A stretch of DNA of 21,293 nucleotides, from the NCBI GenBank assembly GCA_026770585.1, contig MU646308.1:1886137-1907429 (forward strand), in the 5' to 3' direction. The notes beneath the pieces were generated by a model, which was not told where the DNA came from, did not search any database, and saw only the letters and a list, made by a program, of their open reading frames with translations. How positions within the stretch are numbered: the stretch's first letter is position 1; the number at the start of each line of letters is the position of its first letter. Shown one piece after another: positions 1 through 10,300 of this stretch. The position numbers and the translations under genes were made by a program. The stretch is from Baffinella frigidus. Its lineage: Eukaryota > Cryptophyceae > Cryptomonadales > Baffinellaceae.

Positions 1-3000
1 ACCACAGTCCAGTCGTCTTCGAGGACGCGGTTGGCGTGCCCCCCCAGGTTGATCATCGGCTGCACACGGGGGGAGGGGGGAGACGTCAGACCACCACACC
101 TCGGTCGGATCGCGAGGGGGCAAACGGATCATTTTAATTTGGGTACACATTCGAAAAAATAGTACGAGTCGTGTCCAACTTGTGGGCGCTAGACTTCCCA
201 TTTGGAAGGCTAGCCACAAATTACCCGATCCGTTTGCCCCCTCGCGATCCGAGCAAGGTGGGGTACTAGTGAAAAAGGACACGGATCGCCCCTCAGGGTG
301 GTCCTATACTCCCTAGGACTGGGCATACCGCAGGACCCTAGTGGCTATACGTCTCGAGGTAGTGAAGTCACTGTAAAATCAGTGAATTTGTACCAGATTA
401 CGGCCTGGTCAAACCACCCAGACGTATAGCCACCGAGCAAGGTGGGGGGTACTAAGGGAAAAGGACACGGATCGTCCCTCAGGGTGGTCATATACTCCCT
501 AGGACTAGGCATACCGTAGGACCCTAGGGCGGCGCGTGTCCTTAATTTCGAGTAGTCCCTGTACCCCTCCAAGTGAAGCATCGTGACCAGTGAAGATTGC
601 CGAACAGCAGAGGCGTGACTCTTCAGTATCAGTCTACTCTCGCTGTATATGTATACATACGTATATGTAGTGCCATGGTAGTTATATATACGTATATGTA
701 GTGGCATAGCTCCTACCCTCACTACCCACATCGCCTGCAGATGAGGGGGGGCGCCTATCCCCGTTTCCTCTAAAACACAGAGGGTGGCCAGAGGGCTGAC
801 ACCGTTCGAGGATCCCCCAACCACTCTGGGAATTCCCTACTTGGGCGTGTGACTACCACTCAGAAGGCTACGGGTTACCTCGCTCATACGGAGGCGCACC
901 CCCCTGGGACCCGACAGTACATAGGGCCTGTCCCTAGAACCCTTCGGTGCATCTGGGGGGGCGCGCGGCTCTTTATGAGCAAGGTACCCCTGTACTCCTC
1001 CAAGTAAAGCTAAATTTAGGATCCGTCTCTTCGGATTGTGACGAGAATGGTCACGTACCCCCCAGATATCCGGGGAGGTAGGTTCATCGTAGCCTTCTGA
1101 GTGGTAGGGAAGGACCTCGATCGTGAAGATGTGGCCCGGGGCCGTTACTGGCAAAAGGATTGGCAATGTGTTTGGGAACAGTTTAGATTGACCGATTCCC
1201 GAAGCCACCAATTGCTGCTGAGTGGGACCGGACCTCGATAGGCAAGATATGGCCGGGGGGCATCGTCCCCTGGTTCTCGATCGAGTGGTAGTGAACGATC
1301 GAGGCATGAAACCCTCAAACACTGAAGGAATTCCTTACTTGAGCGTGTTCCCACTGGCCACTTCAAAGTGACCGACGCTAATCACTTGACTACAGTGGGC
1401 TTCAACGGGGATTCCGACCAGAATTCTGGCCGAACGTCCGGTCATTCCTTAACAATGGATAAAATGTGTACCAGGAAAACTGATGGGACATTCTCTGCGA
1501 AGCCGAGCGCACCGCTAGCCAGGATGTTTTGCTACAGCCAACCCCCCTTGAAACTGACCACTTTAGAATCCAAAACGCCCACGGGCGTCCATTTTACTCC
1601 ACCTCTCTCCCGTTTTGGTCACAGTTGACTAATAAAAAATCTTCCGGCTAGCAGTGCAGTGTGTAGCGGGGCGTACCTCAATGGTGAAGATATGGCCCGG
1701 GGCCATCGTGCCGTGGTTCTGGATGGAGTGATAGTGGACGATGGAGGGCGTGGTGTGGAACACTCGCCCGACCCCGTGTCCGCAGTAGTTGCGCGTCGTC
1801 GACATTCCCCGCGCTGTTAGGGTTGAGGGTTAGGGGTGAGGTGTGAGGTGTGAGGTGTGAGGGTTGAGGTGTGAGGGGTGAGGGGTGAGGGGTGAGGGGT
1901 AAGGGGTAAGGGGTGAGGGTTGAGGGGTGAGGGGTGAGGGTCAAGGGTTGAGGGGTAAGGGGTGAGGGTTGAGGGTTGAGGGTTGAGGGGTGAGGGTTGA
2001 GGGTTGAGGGTTGAGGGGTGAGGGTTGAGGGTTGATAATTAGGGTTGAGGGCAGCACCAGAAGGGCATACGAGGCTGCTTAATCATGAGGGTTAAGGATG
2101 CAGAGATGAGAGTTCACGGTTCAGAGGAGAAGAGGGGGGTTTAAGGTTCAGGATTGAGGGTGGGCGGGGCGCGTACTTTCAACGTATTCTTGGATTACTC
2201 CCCCGATTTTCGAGTAGGGCACCCCGGGCCTGGTTGAGGGTTTAGGGTTCAGGGCTTAGGGTTTAGGGTTTCGGGTTTCGGGTTAAGAGTTTAGGGTGTA
2301 GAGTTTAGGGTTTAGAGTTTAGGGTTCATGGTTTAGGGGTGCGGCGGGGTTCGGGACCGGCAAATTGCGATCGCGGCTCGCCACGCGTCGTAGGTGACCT
2401 GCTCATTTCACCCCCGATTCAGAGAGAGAGGGAGAGGGAGAGATAGAGCGAGAGAGCGAGAGAGAGAGACAGCGCTTGAGAGAGAGCGAGCGAGACTGAG
2501 AGACAGAGCGAGAGAGAGATAGAGAACTTTATTACTACCAACACGTATGGCCAGCCATGTATCTACCCCCACTGAGGCTGTGCCCGAGGATTTCATTTCA
2601 AACCCGAGTGTGCTATCGCCAGGGTGAGTTTTGCCACCTCAGCCTGGCAGCCTTACCGTGGCACGGAACCACTAGATAGCACAGGGGGAAAAAACGGGGA
2701 CCCTCTTCGGAAGGCACCGGTGTCTTTGAAGTGGGCCCCGCCTCTCTTTTCTCCGCTACAACCATGAAACCTCATCCCTGTATCCTTAACCCTGATCCTC
2801 CATTATCATCGTGTGCCCAACTGGTGCCGGGTTGCAGGTTCATCGCGTCCCGTAACAGATTCTATTTTGCAAAGCGTCCACCTAAAGGATTTCCAGTACA
2901 AATCTTGGTAGTTTGAATCCTAAAATACTGAAATGACTCCAATGCCAAGCCAAATCTGAGAACGAATCTATCAGGTGACGAGAATAAGGTGAGCCTGCTA

Positions 3001-6000
3001 GCTCTGCCTGGCTAAAACTTGGCTCCCCATAAAAGCATTTTAGTTGCCCCTTTGTGCTCGAGTTTCTGCTCTAAATGTGTTTTATGAAAAGAACAAAGTT
3101 TTACTCAGGTAGAAAGGAGGCGGGCCCGTTATAAAGCTGATAGACTATCGGACCACTCAACTTAAGACTGGAGAGTAATACAGAAGAAGAAGAAGAAGCG
3201 GACACTTAGCAGCGACCGAGGAACTTTTCGCCTTGAATTCAAGGTGAAATTCCGGTTAGGTTAGAGGGCAATGGATACGATTCTAGTACACATTATGAGG
3301 ATGGACTGTATCCGTAAAGCCCCCAGTGGCTGCTAAGTGGACGAAGAAGAAGAAGAAGAAGAAGAAGAAGAAGGACCTGGAGGCGGCGCCTGGCATCGCC
3401 TAGTCACGTGACCAACCTCAACAAAGTTACTACACACAGGCTACATCTCGGTTTTAATTAGGCGCCTTGAGCAGTCTGGCGTGGCAGGACCTGGATGAGG
3501 CGCCTGGCATCCTCGTCAGGCTCGCCCGCCACGAACATCTCGCTGCCACACACAGGTTGTGAGCACCCCGCCACGGGCCCGCCTGTGGGCGCTCGTGCCT
3601 GTTACGGGCCCGCCTCGGGGCGAGAGCCCCAGATCAACGTGACATTAATGCGGGGGGAAATAACCTGATGTCGCCCTGGAAGCCTCGGAAGTAGCATGAC
3701 ACGTCAATGTTCACCAGGGCAAATAACTTTTTTGCTATCTTCTGGGTGGGTTGCATGCTACGGTAAGGCTATATCGAGGCTTATATGGCAGATTCCACCC
3801 TCAAGATAGCACAAAAAGATGTTTGGCATTGAACCTGATTTCGCATATAATCAGCGCCTGTTCTCGCCGTGGAAGCCAAGCGAGGCACTTGCTTCCAATG
3901 CGGGGGCCACTGGGCGTGAAACCATGAATCCTGCCTCCCTCGTTCTCGAAGGGTTCCCTTCTTCCCTCGCCAGGAGTCACGAGGTTCACGGCTGGGGGTG
4001 CCCACAACCTGTGTGTGTGTGGCAGCGAGGGAAACACTATAACCTGTTGTCGCCATGGAAGCCTTTGAAGTAGCACGACACGTCAATGTTGACGAGATCG
4101 CCATCCACGAAGATCCGGTTTTCGTCCGGGATCCCGTGGCATACCACCTGCTCGAACCCAACGGCTGTGAGACCACACACCAGACTTCCAAGGGATTTTG
4201 CATAAGGTTGTGAGAAGAGCCGCGAACGAAACAGAGGTTTCTGAGCATATCAAATGGGCACATCAACCGAACCCACCGGTTGTGAGACCACAAACCGGAC
4301 TAAACACGTGCTGTGGAAACACAGGCCAGCCTTCTAAACTCCGTAGACACACCCGTGGCGCGGAGACTCCCACGACTGTTGACTCATCAGAGTGTTGCCT
4401 GATATTACGCCTGCCTTGCCACACAGCGGACTTCGAAGGGATTTTGAACAACTCCTAAGCGACAAGACCTACGACCCTACGGTAGGCAACCCGTAGGGAC
4501 ATAAGGGGGGTTCTACGGATAAGGTGACGGAAGGTGCCCCGATTTGGGCCGAACGTCCCTTCGTAGCCCGGTGTGAGAATCGCCGAGAACGAAACAGAAG
4601 GTTGTGAGCACATCAACCGAGCACGTCAACCGAGCACATCAACTGAGCACAGCTCGACGACAGAGGACCAGTACGGGAGGTGCTGGAGGGCGGATTGGAG
4701 CATACGGCGAGCGAGGGTTTATGGTTGCGGGTTCGGGGTTTGGGTTTCGGGTTTGGGATTTTGGGTTGAGGGGTTCGGGGTTAGGGTTCTTGGTTCAGGG
4801 TTCAGGGTTCAGGGTTCAGGGTTTGGGGTTTATAGTTTCGGGTCCAGCACACCTCATTGACCGACGTGCAAACGCTCCGGGGGAAGTTGCGGTAGTTGAG
4901 CGGCGAGGGGTACGCGCCCCGCTTGATCGTCTCCTGCGGGGAACGCCGAGGTTTGTTAATTTGTCAGGTTTGTTAAGTTGACATGCACGACCGCGGTATG
5001 GAGCCAGGGGGAGAGGTGGGACGAGACCTCCTTGTGGTGCAGCACCAGCTGGGGGGAAAGCCGAGGGTTCAATGAATTGTCAAACACGACCGCTGTTCGC
5101 CAGATGGACAAGTGGGGTGAGACGTGAGGGCTCTAGTCACCTCGTGCACGATCGCGTAGATCTCGTCGGTTGACACCCCCGCCGTTAAGTTGACATACAC
5201 AAACGCGGTATGCAGCCAGGGAGAGAGGTGGGACGATATCTGCGTCTTCTTCTTTATTGACCTCTTCAAGTACCTACAAACAGGTCCCTGGAGCTTTCTG
5301 GAAAGTGATCAACTTAATAACTTGGGTGGGGCGAGACCTCATGCACGATCGCGTCGATCGCGTCGGTCGAGACGCCCACCGCCACCGCCCGCCCTGCGAC
5401 GTCCAACACCTGCCGTGCGGCATTCAGGTCCTTCAGGTTCTTCGAGCTCCCAACATAGGCGGACACTGGAACTGGGATCGTGGTTTCAGGTATGGGCCGT
5501 GTGGACGCTAGGCGGAGCCCACCCGTCCACCATGCCGGTTTCCACCATGCGGGATTGCAGGAATCGGACCTAGACTGGAATTCGGCCATGTGGGCACCTT
5601 GAGCGCCTGGATAACCTCCCCGGCACATCCACACACCTATCCTCTCCACACGCCCAGACCGCAAAGCTCTTTCGAAAGAAAACGGACCCCTGGGTCAAGC
5701 TATGTCCAGCATCTACTGCCGCCCACCACCAACCCTCACGGGCTGAGCAAATCGATGATTTTCGGTTTTCAATTTCAAGGTAAAATGGCCCACGGACGCC
5801 GGAATCCGGCAGCCTTCCAGGGATATACGGGACCTCACATTCGACGATTTGCTCTGGCTGTGAGGGTTGGTGGCACCTACCATGCCGTCAGCAGTCAGGT
5901 CCACTCGCAGAGACCCGCTGGCACTTTGCTCAGTTGTTCTCTGAGTCTCAGAAAAGAACTGATTAAAAGGATTACGAGAATGAGGTGCGGGACTGCGTGG

Positions 6001-6604
6001 GGATCACGTCGTAGGAGATGCGGCCACCTTCAGCGCTCACTCTCCATGCTGTTAACATCCACTTGCACGTCTCCGCCCGTGGGCCACCAGCCACCACACG
6101 TGAACAACATCGAGCGATCGCAAAAGTTGATTTTGCCTGGGTCATGAACCCTCAAGGTTTATACCTTGGTGAAATCGCCCACAGGGCTCCATATCGCGAT
6201 TTGGTGCTCTCCTGTTGGCTGGTGGGGCGCTTTTCTCCTCGGGGATGCACCTCGCGGGAGATGCGGCCAGCCTCGCGCGCGCACGCGATGTCCTCCGCGC
6301 TGTTCATGGGGATCTTCCACGGCAACTTCGGCACCGAGCCCTTCGGGACGCCGTCCTCCGCGTAGTCCGGCCGCGGAATGTGCGGCGGCACGGTTCGCTT
6401 GGGGTCCATGCCGCCGCTCCCCGGGGTTCCCCGCGCCACGGCCAGGAGCTGCTCGATCGCGCTCGAGAAGCTTCCCGTCATTGCCCGCATCGGCACGGGA
6501 GCGATGCGGTTGGGAGGCGACGCCGTGGCCCACCATGATGCGCCGCGGTGCGCCAGAACGCCGACGGAGCGCAGCGTGGAGATTCGCGAAACCATCGCAC
6601 GCAT
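1..6604 (-). CDS. METAP1D: Type I methionine aminopeptidase, organelle type, nine exons, C-terminus beyond window
   Basis: This enzyme removes the initiator methionine from nascent proteins, probably in mitochondrion or plastid. Exons on the minus strand: 6604-6251, 5409-5338, 4933-4853, 4147-4044, 3542-3491, 2398-2358, 2229-2177, 1813-1677, 59-1. All phases match and give 317 residues plus two bases. Residues 1-45 are rich in Arg, Ser and Ala, as in a transit peptide. [11 protein letters not shown] is the family's pre-catalytic motif. Active-site residues are visible: H173 (VVCHGIPD), D191 (VNIDV), D202 (FHGDN), H265 ([11 protein letters not shown]), H272 and E298 (IFTIE). The fifth metal ligand, a Glu, should lie past the left edge. 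EDDWTVV in exon 9 matches the family C-terminal region. M1 at 6604 or M4 at 6595 (better context) could start; the frame is open to 6748. Intron borders are GT-AG. The gene is divergent from the EF-hand gene. Family assignment is firm; the organellar location is inferred. Confidence 0.93.
106..251. mobile_element. Short inverted-repeat (MITE-like) element, 25-bp perfect termini
   Basis: The arms 106-130 and 227-251 are perfect inverted repeats of 25 bp (outer end CGGATCGCGAG). Inside, a second hairpin spans about 180-220 around CTTCCCATTTGGAAG. There is no coding capacity. It lies in the last intron of the methionine aminopeptidase gene. Confidence 0.75.
251..527. repeat. Pair of ~92-bp direct repeats flanking a 93-bp inverted-repeat insert
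   Basis: Positions 251-341 and 435-527 are close direct copies (GAGCAAGGTGGGG...GGACCCTAG). Between them, 341-433 has perfect 14-bp inverted termini (GTGGCTATACGTCT). The direct repeats could be a large duplication made when the small element inserted. Confidence 0.7.
871..990. mobile_element. MITE-like element, TACCTCGCTCA family, copy 1
   Basis: Imperfect inverted termini (TTACCTCGCTCAT on the left, ATGAGCAAGGTACC on the right), each followed inward by a C- or G-run. A second copy is at 13888-14002. Confidence 0.6.
1116..1305 (-). repeat. Two nested tail copies of methionine aminopeptidase exon 8
   Basis: Positions 1234-1305 encode 24 residues of the exon 8 end ([14 protein letters not shown]...PIE), then GTCCGG. 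Positions 1116-1142 encode only the last nine (APGHIFTIE), then GTCCTT. The true exon has 45 codons and donor GTACGC. The three copies shorten in the direction of transcription. Confidence 0.9.
1815..2035. repeat. Degenerate telomere-like array, G-rich on plus strand
   Basis: Variants of GGGTTGAGGGGTGAG fill intron 7 of the methionine aminopeptidase gene. On the transcribed strand the array is C-rich and runs directly into the exon 8 acceptor (CCCTAACAG). Confidence 0.9.
2231..2340. repeat. TTTAGGG-type degenerate array
   Basis: Runs of GGGTTTAGGGTTTCGGG in intron 6. On the sense strand it reads CCCTAAACCC and ends in CCCTCAACCAG, the exon 7 acceptor. Confidence 0.9.
2419..2525. repeat. (GA)n purine tract in intron 5
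   Basis: Imperfect GAGAGA tract of about 105 bp. On the sense (minus) strand it is (CT)n and lies just upstream of the exon 6 acceptor at 2399-2401, where it can act as a polypyrimidine tract. Confidence 0.85.
2526..3202. other. Rest of intron 5: no gene recognised
   Basis: Unique-looking intronic sequence. I see no exon-like stretch, RNA gene or clear inverted repeat. Near its high-coordinate end a (GAA)n tract begins, interrupted by the next element. Confidence 0.5.
3203..3339. mobile_element. MITE-like element, CACTTAGCAGC family, copy 1, inside (GAA)n
   Basis: Termini CACTTAGCAGC and GCTGCTAAGTG. GAA repeats lie on both sides (about 3184-3198 and 3343-3373), so the element inserted into a microsatellite. 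It is about 88% identical by eye to the reverse complement of 11130-11266. Confidence 0.8.
3377..3397 (-). repeat. Tail copy of methionine aminopeptidase exon 5
   Basis: Encodes DARRRLQ, matching DARRLIQ at the end of exon 5, followed by GTCCTT (true donor GTCCTG). A (GAA)n microsatellite begins immediately after the donor-like site. Confidence 0.75.
3665..3717 (-). repeat. Tail copy of methionine aminopeptidase exon 4
   Basis: Encodes [17 protein letters not shown], the second half of exon 4, and ends at GTTATT as the true exon ends at GTTATA. The metal-binding Asp of NIDV is kept, but HGDN has become QGDI, so it could not supply the second ligand region intact. Confidence 0.85.
3731..3813. 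mobile_element. Short inverted-repeat element in intron 4
   Basis: Termini TGCTATCTTCTGGGTGG and CCACCCTCAAGATAGCA are near-perfect inverted repeats about 50 bp apart. Related TATGCTAT ends occur at about 9283-9326 and 14733. Confidence 0.6.
4419..4575. mobile_element. MITE-like element, CCACACAGCGG family, copy 1
   Basis: Starts CCACACAGCGGACTTCGAAG and ends CCCGGTGTGAG. The whole unit matches the reverse complement of 10552-10713, including the internal CTACGGTAGGCAA. It lies in intron 3 of the methionine aminopeptidase gene. A third partial copy is near 16210-16260. Confidence 0.75.
4716..4846. repeat. GGGTTC/GGGTTT degenerate array
   Basis: Repeats of GGGTTCAGGG and GGGTTTCGGG lie directly behind the exon 3 donor (sense strand GTGTGCTGG then CCC-rich repeats). 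Confidence 0.9.
5028..5182 (-). repeat. Two tail copies of methionine aminopeptidase exon 2
   Basis: Positions 5141-5182 encode [14 protein letters not shown], matching the last 14 codons of exon 2, followed by donor-like GTGACT. A second, decayed copy ends at 5028 (CACAAGGAG) and continues with GTCTCGTCCCACC, nearly identical to the true start of intron 2 (GTCTCGCCCCACC). A further ~60-bp direct repeat (4972-5032 and 5184-5242) links the two. The 5141-5182 copy has no obvious acceptor, so it is more likely a relic than an alternative exon. Confidence 0.8.
5726..5873. mobile_element. MITE-like element in intron 1
   Basis: Arms 5726-5754 and 5845-5873 are inverted repeats matching at about 26 of 29 positions (outer end CCACCAACCCTCAC, inner end GAGCAAATCG). 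No coding capacity. Confidence 0.7.
6008..6025 (-). repeat. Tail copy of methionine aminopeptidase exon 1
   Basis: Inside intron 1 the minus strand repeats the end of exon 1 (GGCCGCATCTCC...) and runs into GTGATCCCC, close to the true donor GTGCATCCCC. It encodes GRISYD against GRISRE in the real exon. Confidence 0.7.
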
Positions 6605-7358
6605 TCTGTGTATTCCAGCGAATAGAACGCCGGCCGAATCTGGAAAGGGTCGGGCGTTCGTCGTTGTCAGAGATTTTGGCTGTGGTCTGGGACAGGTCGT
6701 CCCCACTACAGCCATGCTCTCATCTATCACATCTGTGATAGAGATCAAGCAAGGTGCTTTCTCAGCATCTGTGATAGCGCAAGGTGCTTTCTCGGCGGAT
6801 CAGTCGCAGAGGCAGGCGAAGATTCGCTGTCTCTTTCAGTGCTCCAGCATCGCTATAGATGCTGGCCCTAGCTCACTGCGCCCCCACATCGCTTTCTCTT
6901 GTGCACGTTTTTGACTCGTGGGGCTGTTCCGGCAAGAGCAAAGATTCTTCAATACTTGGATACATTTCACAAGGTCCAGCCTGTCCTTCACTCGCAGCAC
7001 CACGATCCGGCGAGGCACGCCGTGTGGTGCGCATGCCAGAGCTACCCTGGCGGCTGTAGGCTGCGACCTGCCGGTTGGTCTCGTCTTCGTTATTTCCCTG
7101 CGCCCAGACGATCGCAAAAGGTGACTTTTGCAGCCGAAAGATTTCCCATCAAGTCAACTGCACTGGCAAAGAGAATCTTAAGTCACATACCCAGGGCTTG
7201 TCGACTTACTAGTGAAATGTTTGCTAGGTACATTTTCTAATTCATCCAGTCATCATCATGGATAAGCATATCCTCCAGGTTGTCTAATTTGACGGTCTCT
7301 CCAAGACAAACGACGGCGGCGGTCTCTGAGTAGGCTTTGGACGTTTTTTTCACCAGCA
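6605..7358. promoter_or_regulatory. Shared spacer between divergent genes
   Basis: The methionine aminopeptidase and EF-hand genes are transcribed away from this ~750-bp segment, so it should hold both promoters. It contains the palindrome CTATCAC-ATCT-GTGATAG (6724-6741), a tandem duplication (6730-6765 and 6766-6795, both ending CAAGGTGCTTTCTC), and small hairpins at 6844-6865 (CCAGCATC stems) and 7114-7131 (GCAAAAG stems). No TATA box is obvious. The promoter role is inferred from gene orientation. Confidence 0.55.
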
Positions 7359-10300
7359 ATGGGGTGCGGCGCCTCCTGCGGTCGCGCCGCCAAACCTTTT
7401 CACGAACCTGCCAACAATTCTGTGAAGCACGCGCCCGATGAGATCGTTTCCGGCGTTTCGATCGCAGCAGCGCCTCTCCCAGAACCTCCAAAGTCAGTAT
7501 GGCGCGAGACCCCTCACCCGGAGAACGAGGGCGCACCGCAGCCTTCGGGGGACGGGTCGCCACAAAACTTCGATGAGGCCAGGCCAGGTGAGCAGGCAAC
7601 CGTGGTACCGCTAAGGAGAAATAGGAGCGGTTATAAGCGCACCTAACCGTCGCGAATGTGAACAGGGCGGTCCGTGTCACGAGGTGAAAGCGGCGGGAAA
7701 GAACAGAAGCAAGCTTGGCGCGCTGTGCGGGCGGCTCAAGAGTCCGGTAATCCCACCACTCTTGAATGAACCGGGCGGGGTTTTGTAAGGACGATACCTA
7801 AACCGTGAACCATTGTCTCAACTCTGAAGTTAGGTGTGATTTCTGGAGGAGGATACCATGGGCAGACCTCGACCGGGCAGAACTCGAAATCTGAACAGGC
7901 GGGTTCGCTGCCCGTACAACCAGTCCTGAGAGACCGACTTTCGGGCCGTACGAATATCCGTTTCCATTTCCCCAAAAAATCTCTTGATCACAGTTTTTGA
8001 AACCAACACCGGGACTCACTCCCCTGCTAACGGAGAGAAGCAGGGGAGTGAGTTATTTTGTGTTTGGATTCTGGCTCAGTTTTTCATGGAAGACGGCCCA
8101 GGTGCGGGAAAGTATGAGGTTTGAATTTTGGGAAGCATGCATTTTGCAGATATGGATTGTGGCAGCGAAATTGCATCCGGGAAAGAGTCTTTTCCGCTCA
8201 AAACAAGAAAACCCTGCTTAACCTCATGGTGAAATCTCCTGAAGGCGACTTGTGGTTGTCTAAGGCCCGATCCAAGTCCAGTGACCTCTGGGAGATAGGA
8301 ACTGTGGCTACTAAACGGGGGGTGTCTTGTTTTTATAGCTACTAAACGGGGGGTGTCTTGTTTTCGGTCTGCAGGAAAAGGCTCGGAACCTGGGAGATTG
8401 CGTCGCGCCCGCACCCCGAGCGTCGCGTTTCGTGGCCACAGGCGCGGGTAAACTTCGATGTTCCTACGAACCTGTCATAATAATTCAATTCATACGATTG
8501 GTTCGATATAGAACTGATATGCTCGGTGAAATCCTGTGTTTTTCCTGTAAGATGATTACTCGTGCGCAGATATTGTAAGAAATCGTGTAAACCTTAATCT
8601 CCGTAAAAGTATTAAATAATTGCGTCTGGGCAACGCAAGTTACTACACGATTGGACCATACTAGTAATAATAAAGCATTTGTAAAATAAATTTTGGTGCG
8701 CCAAAAGCTAGTCATAGTAAAGCATTTGTGGAATGGATTTTGTTGCGCCAAACGTACGTATACTACAACTCATATAAGTATTCCCTGCAGTCCTGCAGTA
8801 GGGCCCTAGGGCAGCTAGTCCGTGTACGAGCAATTAATCAATACTTTTACGGAGATGAACCTGAGACCGCCCCGTACCACGGTAGGACATGGGTCAGAAT
8901 TTCAGGACGCAACGTTTCATTTCGTGGTACTAAATGGTACGTAGCCACCATCGATTTCGCAGCTACTCGTTCTTTCCATGTCCGATCCGAATACAAAATT
9001 TCGGACCCGGGTACACTTTTTTATAAAAGACTTGTAGTAGCTGAAATTCCGACAAACGACCTGACGTGGACCACTCGAGAACGCTAGCAGGACCTGTTTC
9101 AAACTGCTTTTACAAGTGGGCTTTTGTATAGGAACTTTCGTGCGTTGGGTCACGCTCCTGTGCGAAAATTGCAGGGTCGCCGGATAACGTACTTTTTCTG
9201 GTACAGATTCTTACGACCCCACATGTAAATAGGCTGCAACCCCTGTTCTCGGGAAACAGGTTCGAGCGCTTAAGATAAGGGTGGATATGCTATGTCAGGC
9301 ATGCAACCAAGGCTTAAGATAGCATAAAAGCGCAACTGATTCAGTCATGTTCCGAGATCAGGTTCAAGTGGCGGCTGGACCAGACAGGCGGGGCGCTATC
9401 GAGAGGGGACTTGGGGCACGGCCTTGAGGTTTCTCCCCCCATCCTTCTTCCTCTTCCTCTTCTTCTTCTTCTTCTTGATTACTCTCGACATACGTCCTAG
9501 GCCCTTGAGCCATGAGTTGAGTATAAATCATAGGGCGCTATCCAGAGGAGACTTTGGGCACGGCCTTGAGGTTTCAACCCCCTGCGCCTGCATTGTTGGC
9601 GGGTGGTACCCGAAACCCGAAATCCGAAACGCGGAACCCGAAACGCGGAACCCGGGACCCGAAACCCGAAACCTGAAACTCGGATCCCTCACTCTCGCGC
9701 GGGGTGGTAGAAGTTGGTGGCTGAAGATGTTTTCGGTTGGCGTGTCTCTCCTTGATGCTGTAGCCCGCCTGGTCTCTTTCCATTGAAGTTGGTTTCGGGT
9801 AGCAGGACACGCAGGAGGACGACGCAATCACCCTTTTTAAATGTCGATTGTAGGCGTTTTGTGGGGATTTGGTCACGTGTCGCCCGGTTAAAGCGGGCGA
9901 CACGTGACCAAACACATAAAAATTACTACGCACTTGAAAATCCGGACTTTGAAGTCAGGATCGTGTGGGGTGGCAGGACACGCAAGAGGATGACGCGATC
10001 TCAGCCCTCTTCCGCGGCCTGGACCTCAACCAGGACGGCCAGGTCCACATACCACTGAGCAGCCCCCGATTTTTGTCTTCCCCCGATTTCCGGGGATCAT
10101 TTCAAGCCCCTTACCCTGAAATGAAGAGAAGTTTGTGCCACAATGGTTTAGATGGACATCAGCGAAGGCCCCGGTGGCTGCTAAGTGGAAAATTCAGCCT
10201 CGGATTGGTAATGCCGCATCTTACCGAGAGATCGGATCTCAGCTAGGACGGCCAGGGTCCACACGCCTCCCAAGTCAACACTTTTGGGAGTCTCGGAGTG

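Noticed and set aside
1815-2340. A chromosome end or internal telomere
   Set aside because: The arrays are degenerate, of mixed repeat type and interrupted by functional exons, so they are intronic repeats.
6152-6738. Several overlapping open frames on both strands in the GC-rich block
   Set aside because: Only the minus frame carrying the methionine aminopeptidase motif ([20 protein letters not shown]) is real. The plus-strand frames are its antisense shadows in high-GC sequence.
7237-7680. 147-codon minus-strand frame ending in an acidic tail
   Set aside because: It is antisense to EF-hand exon 1, which has an MGCGAS start, a strong donor (CAG|GTGAGC) and downstream exons in phase.
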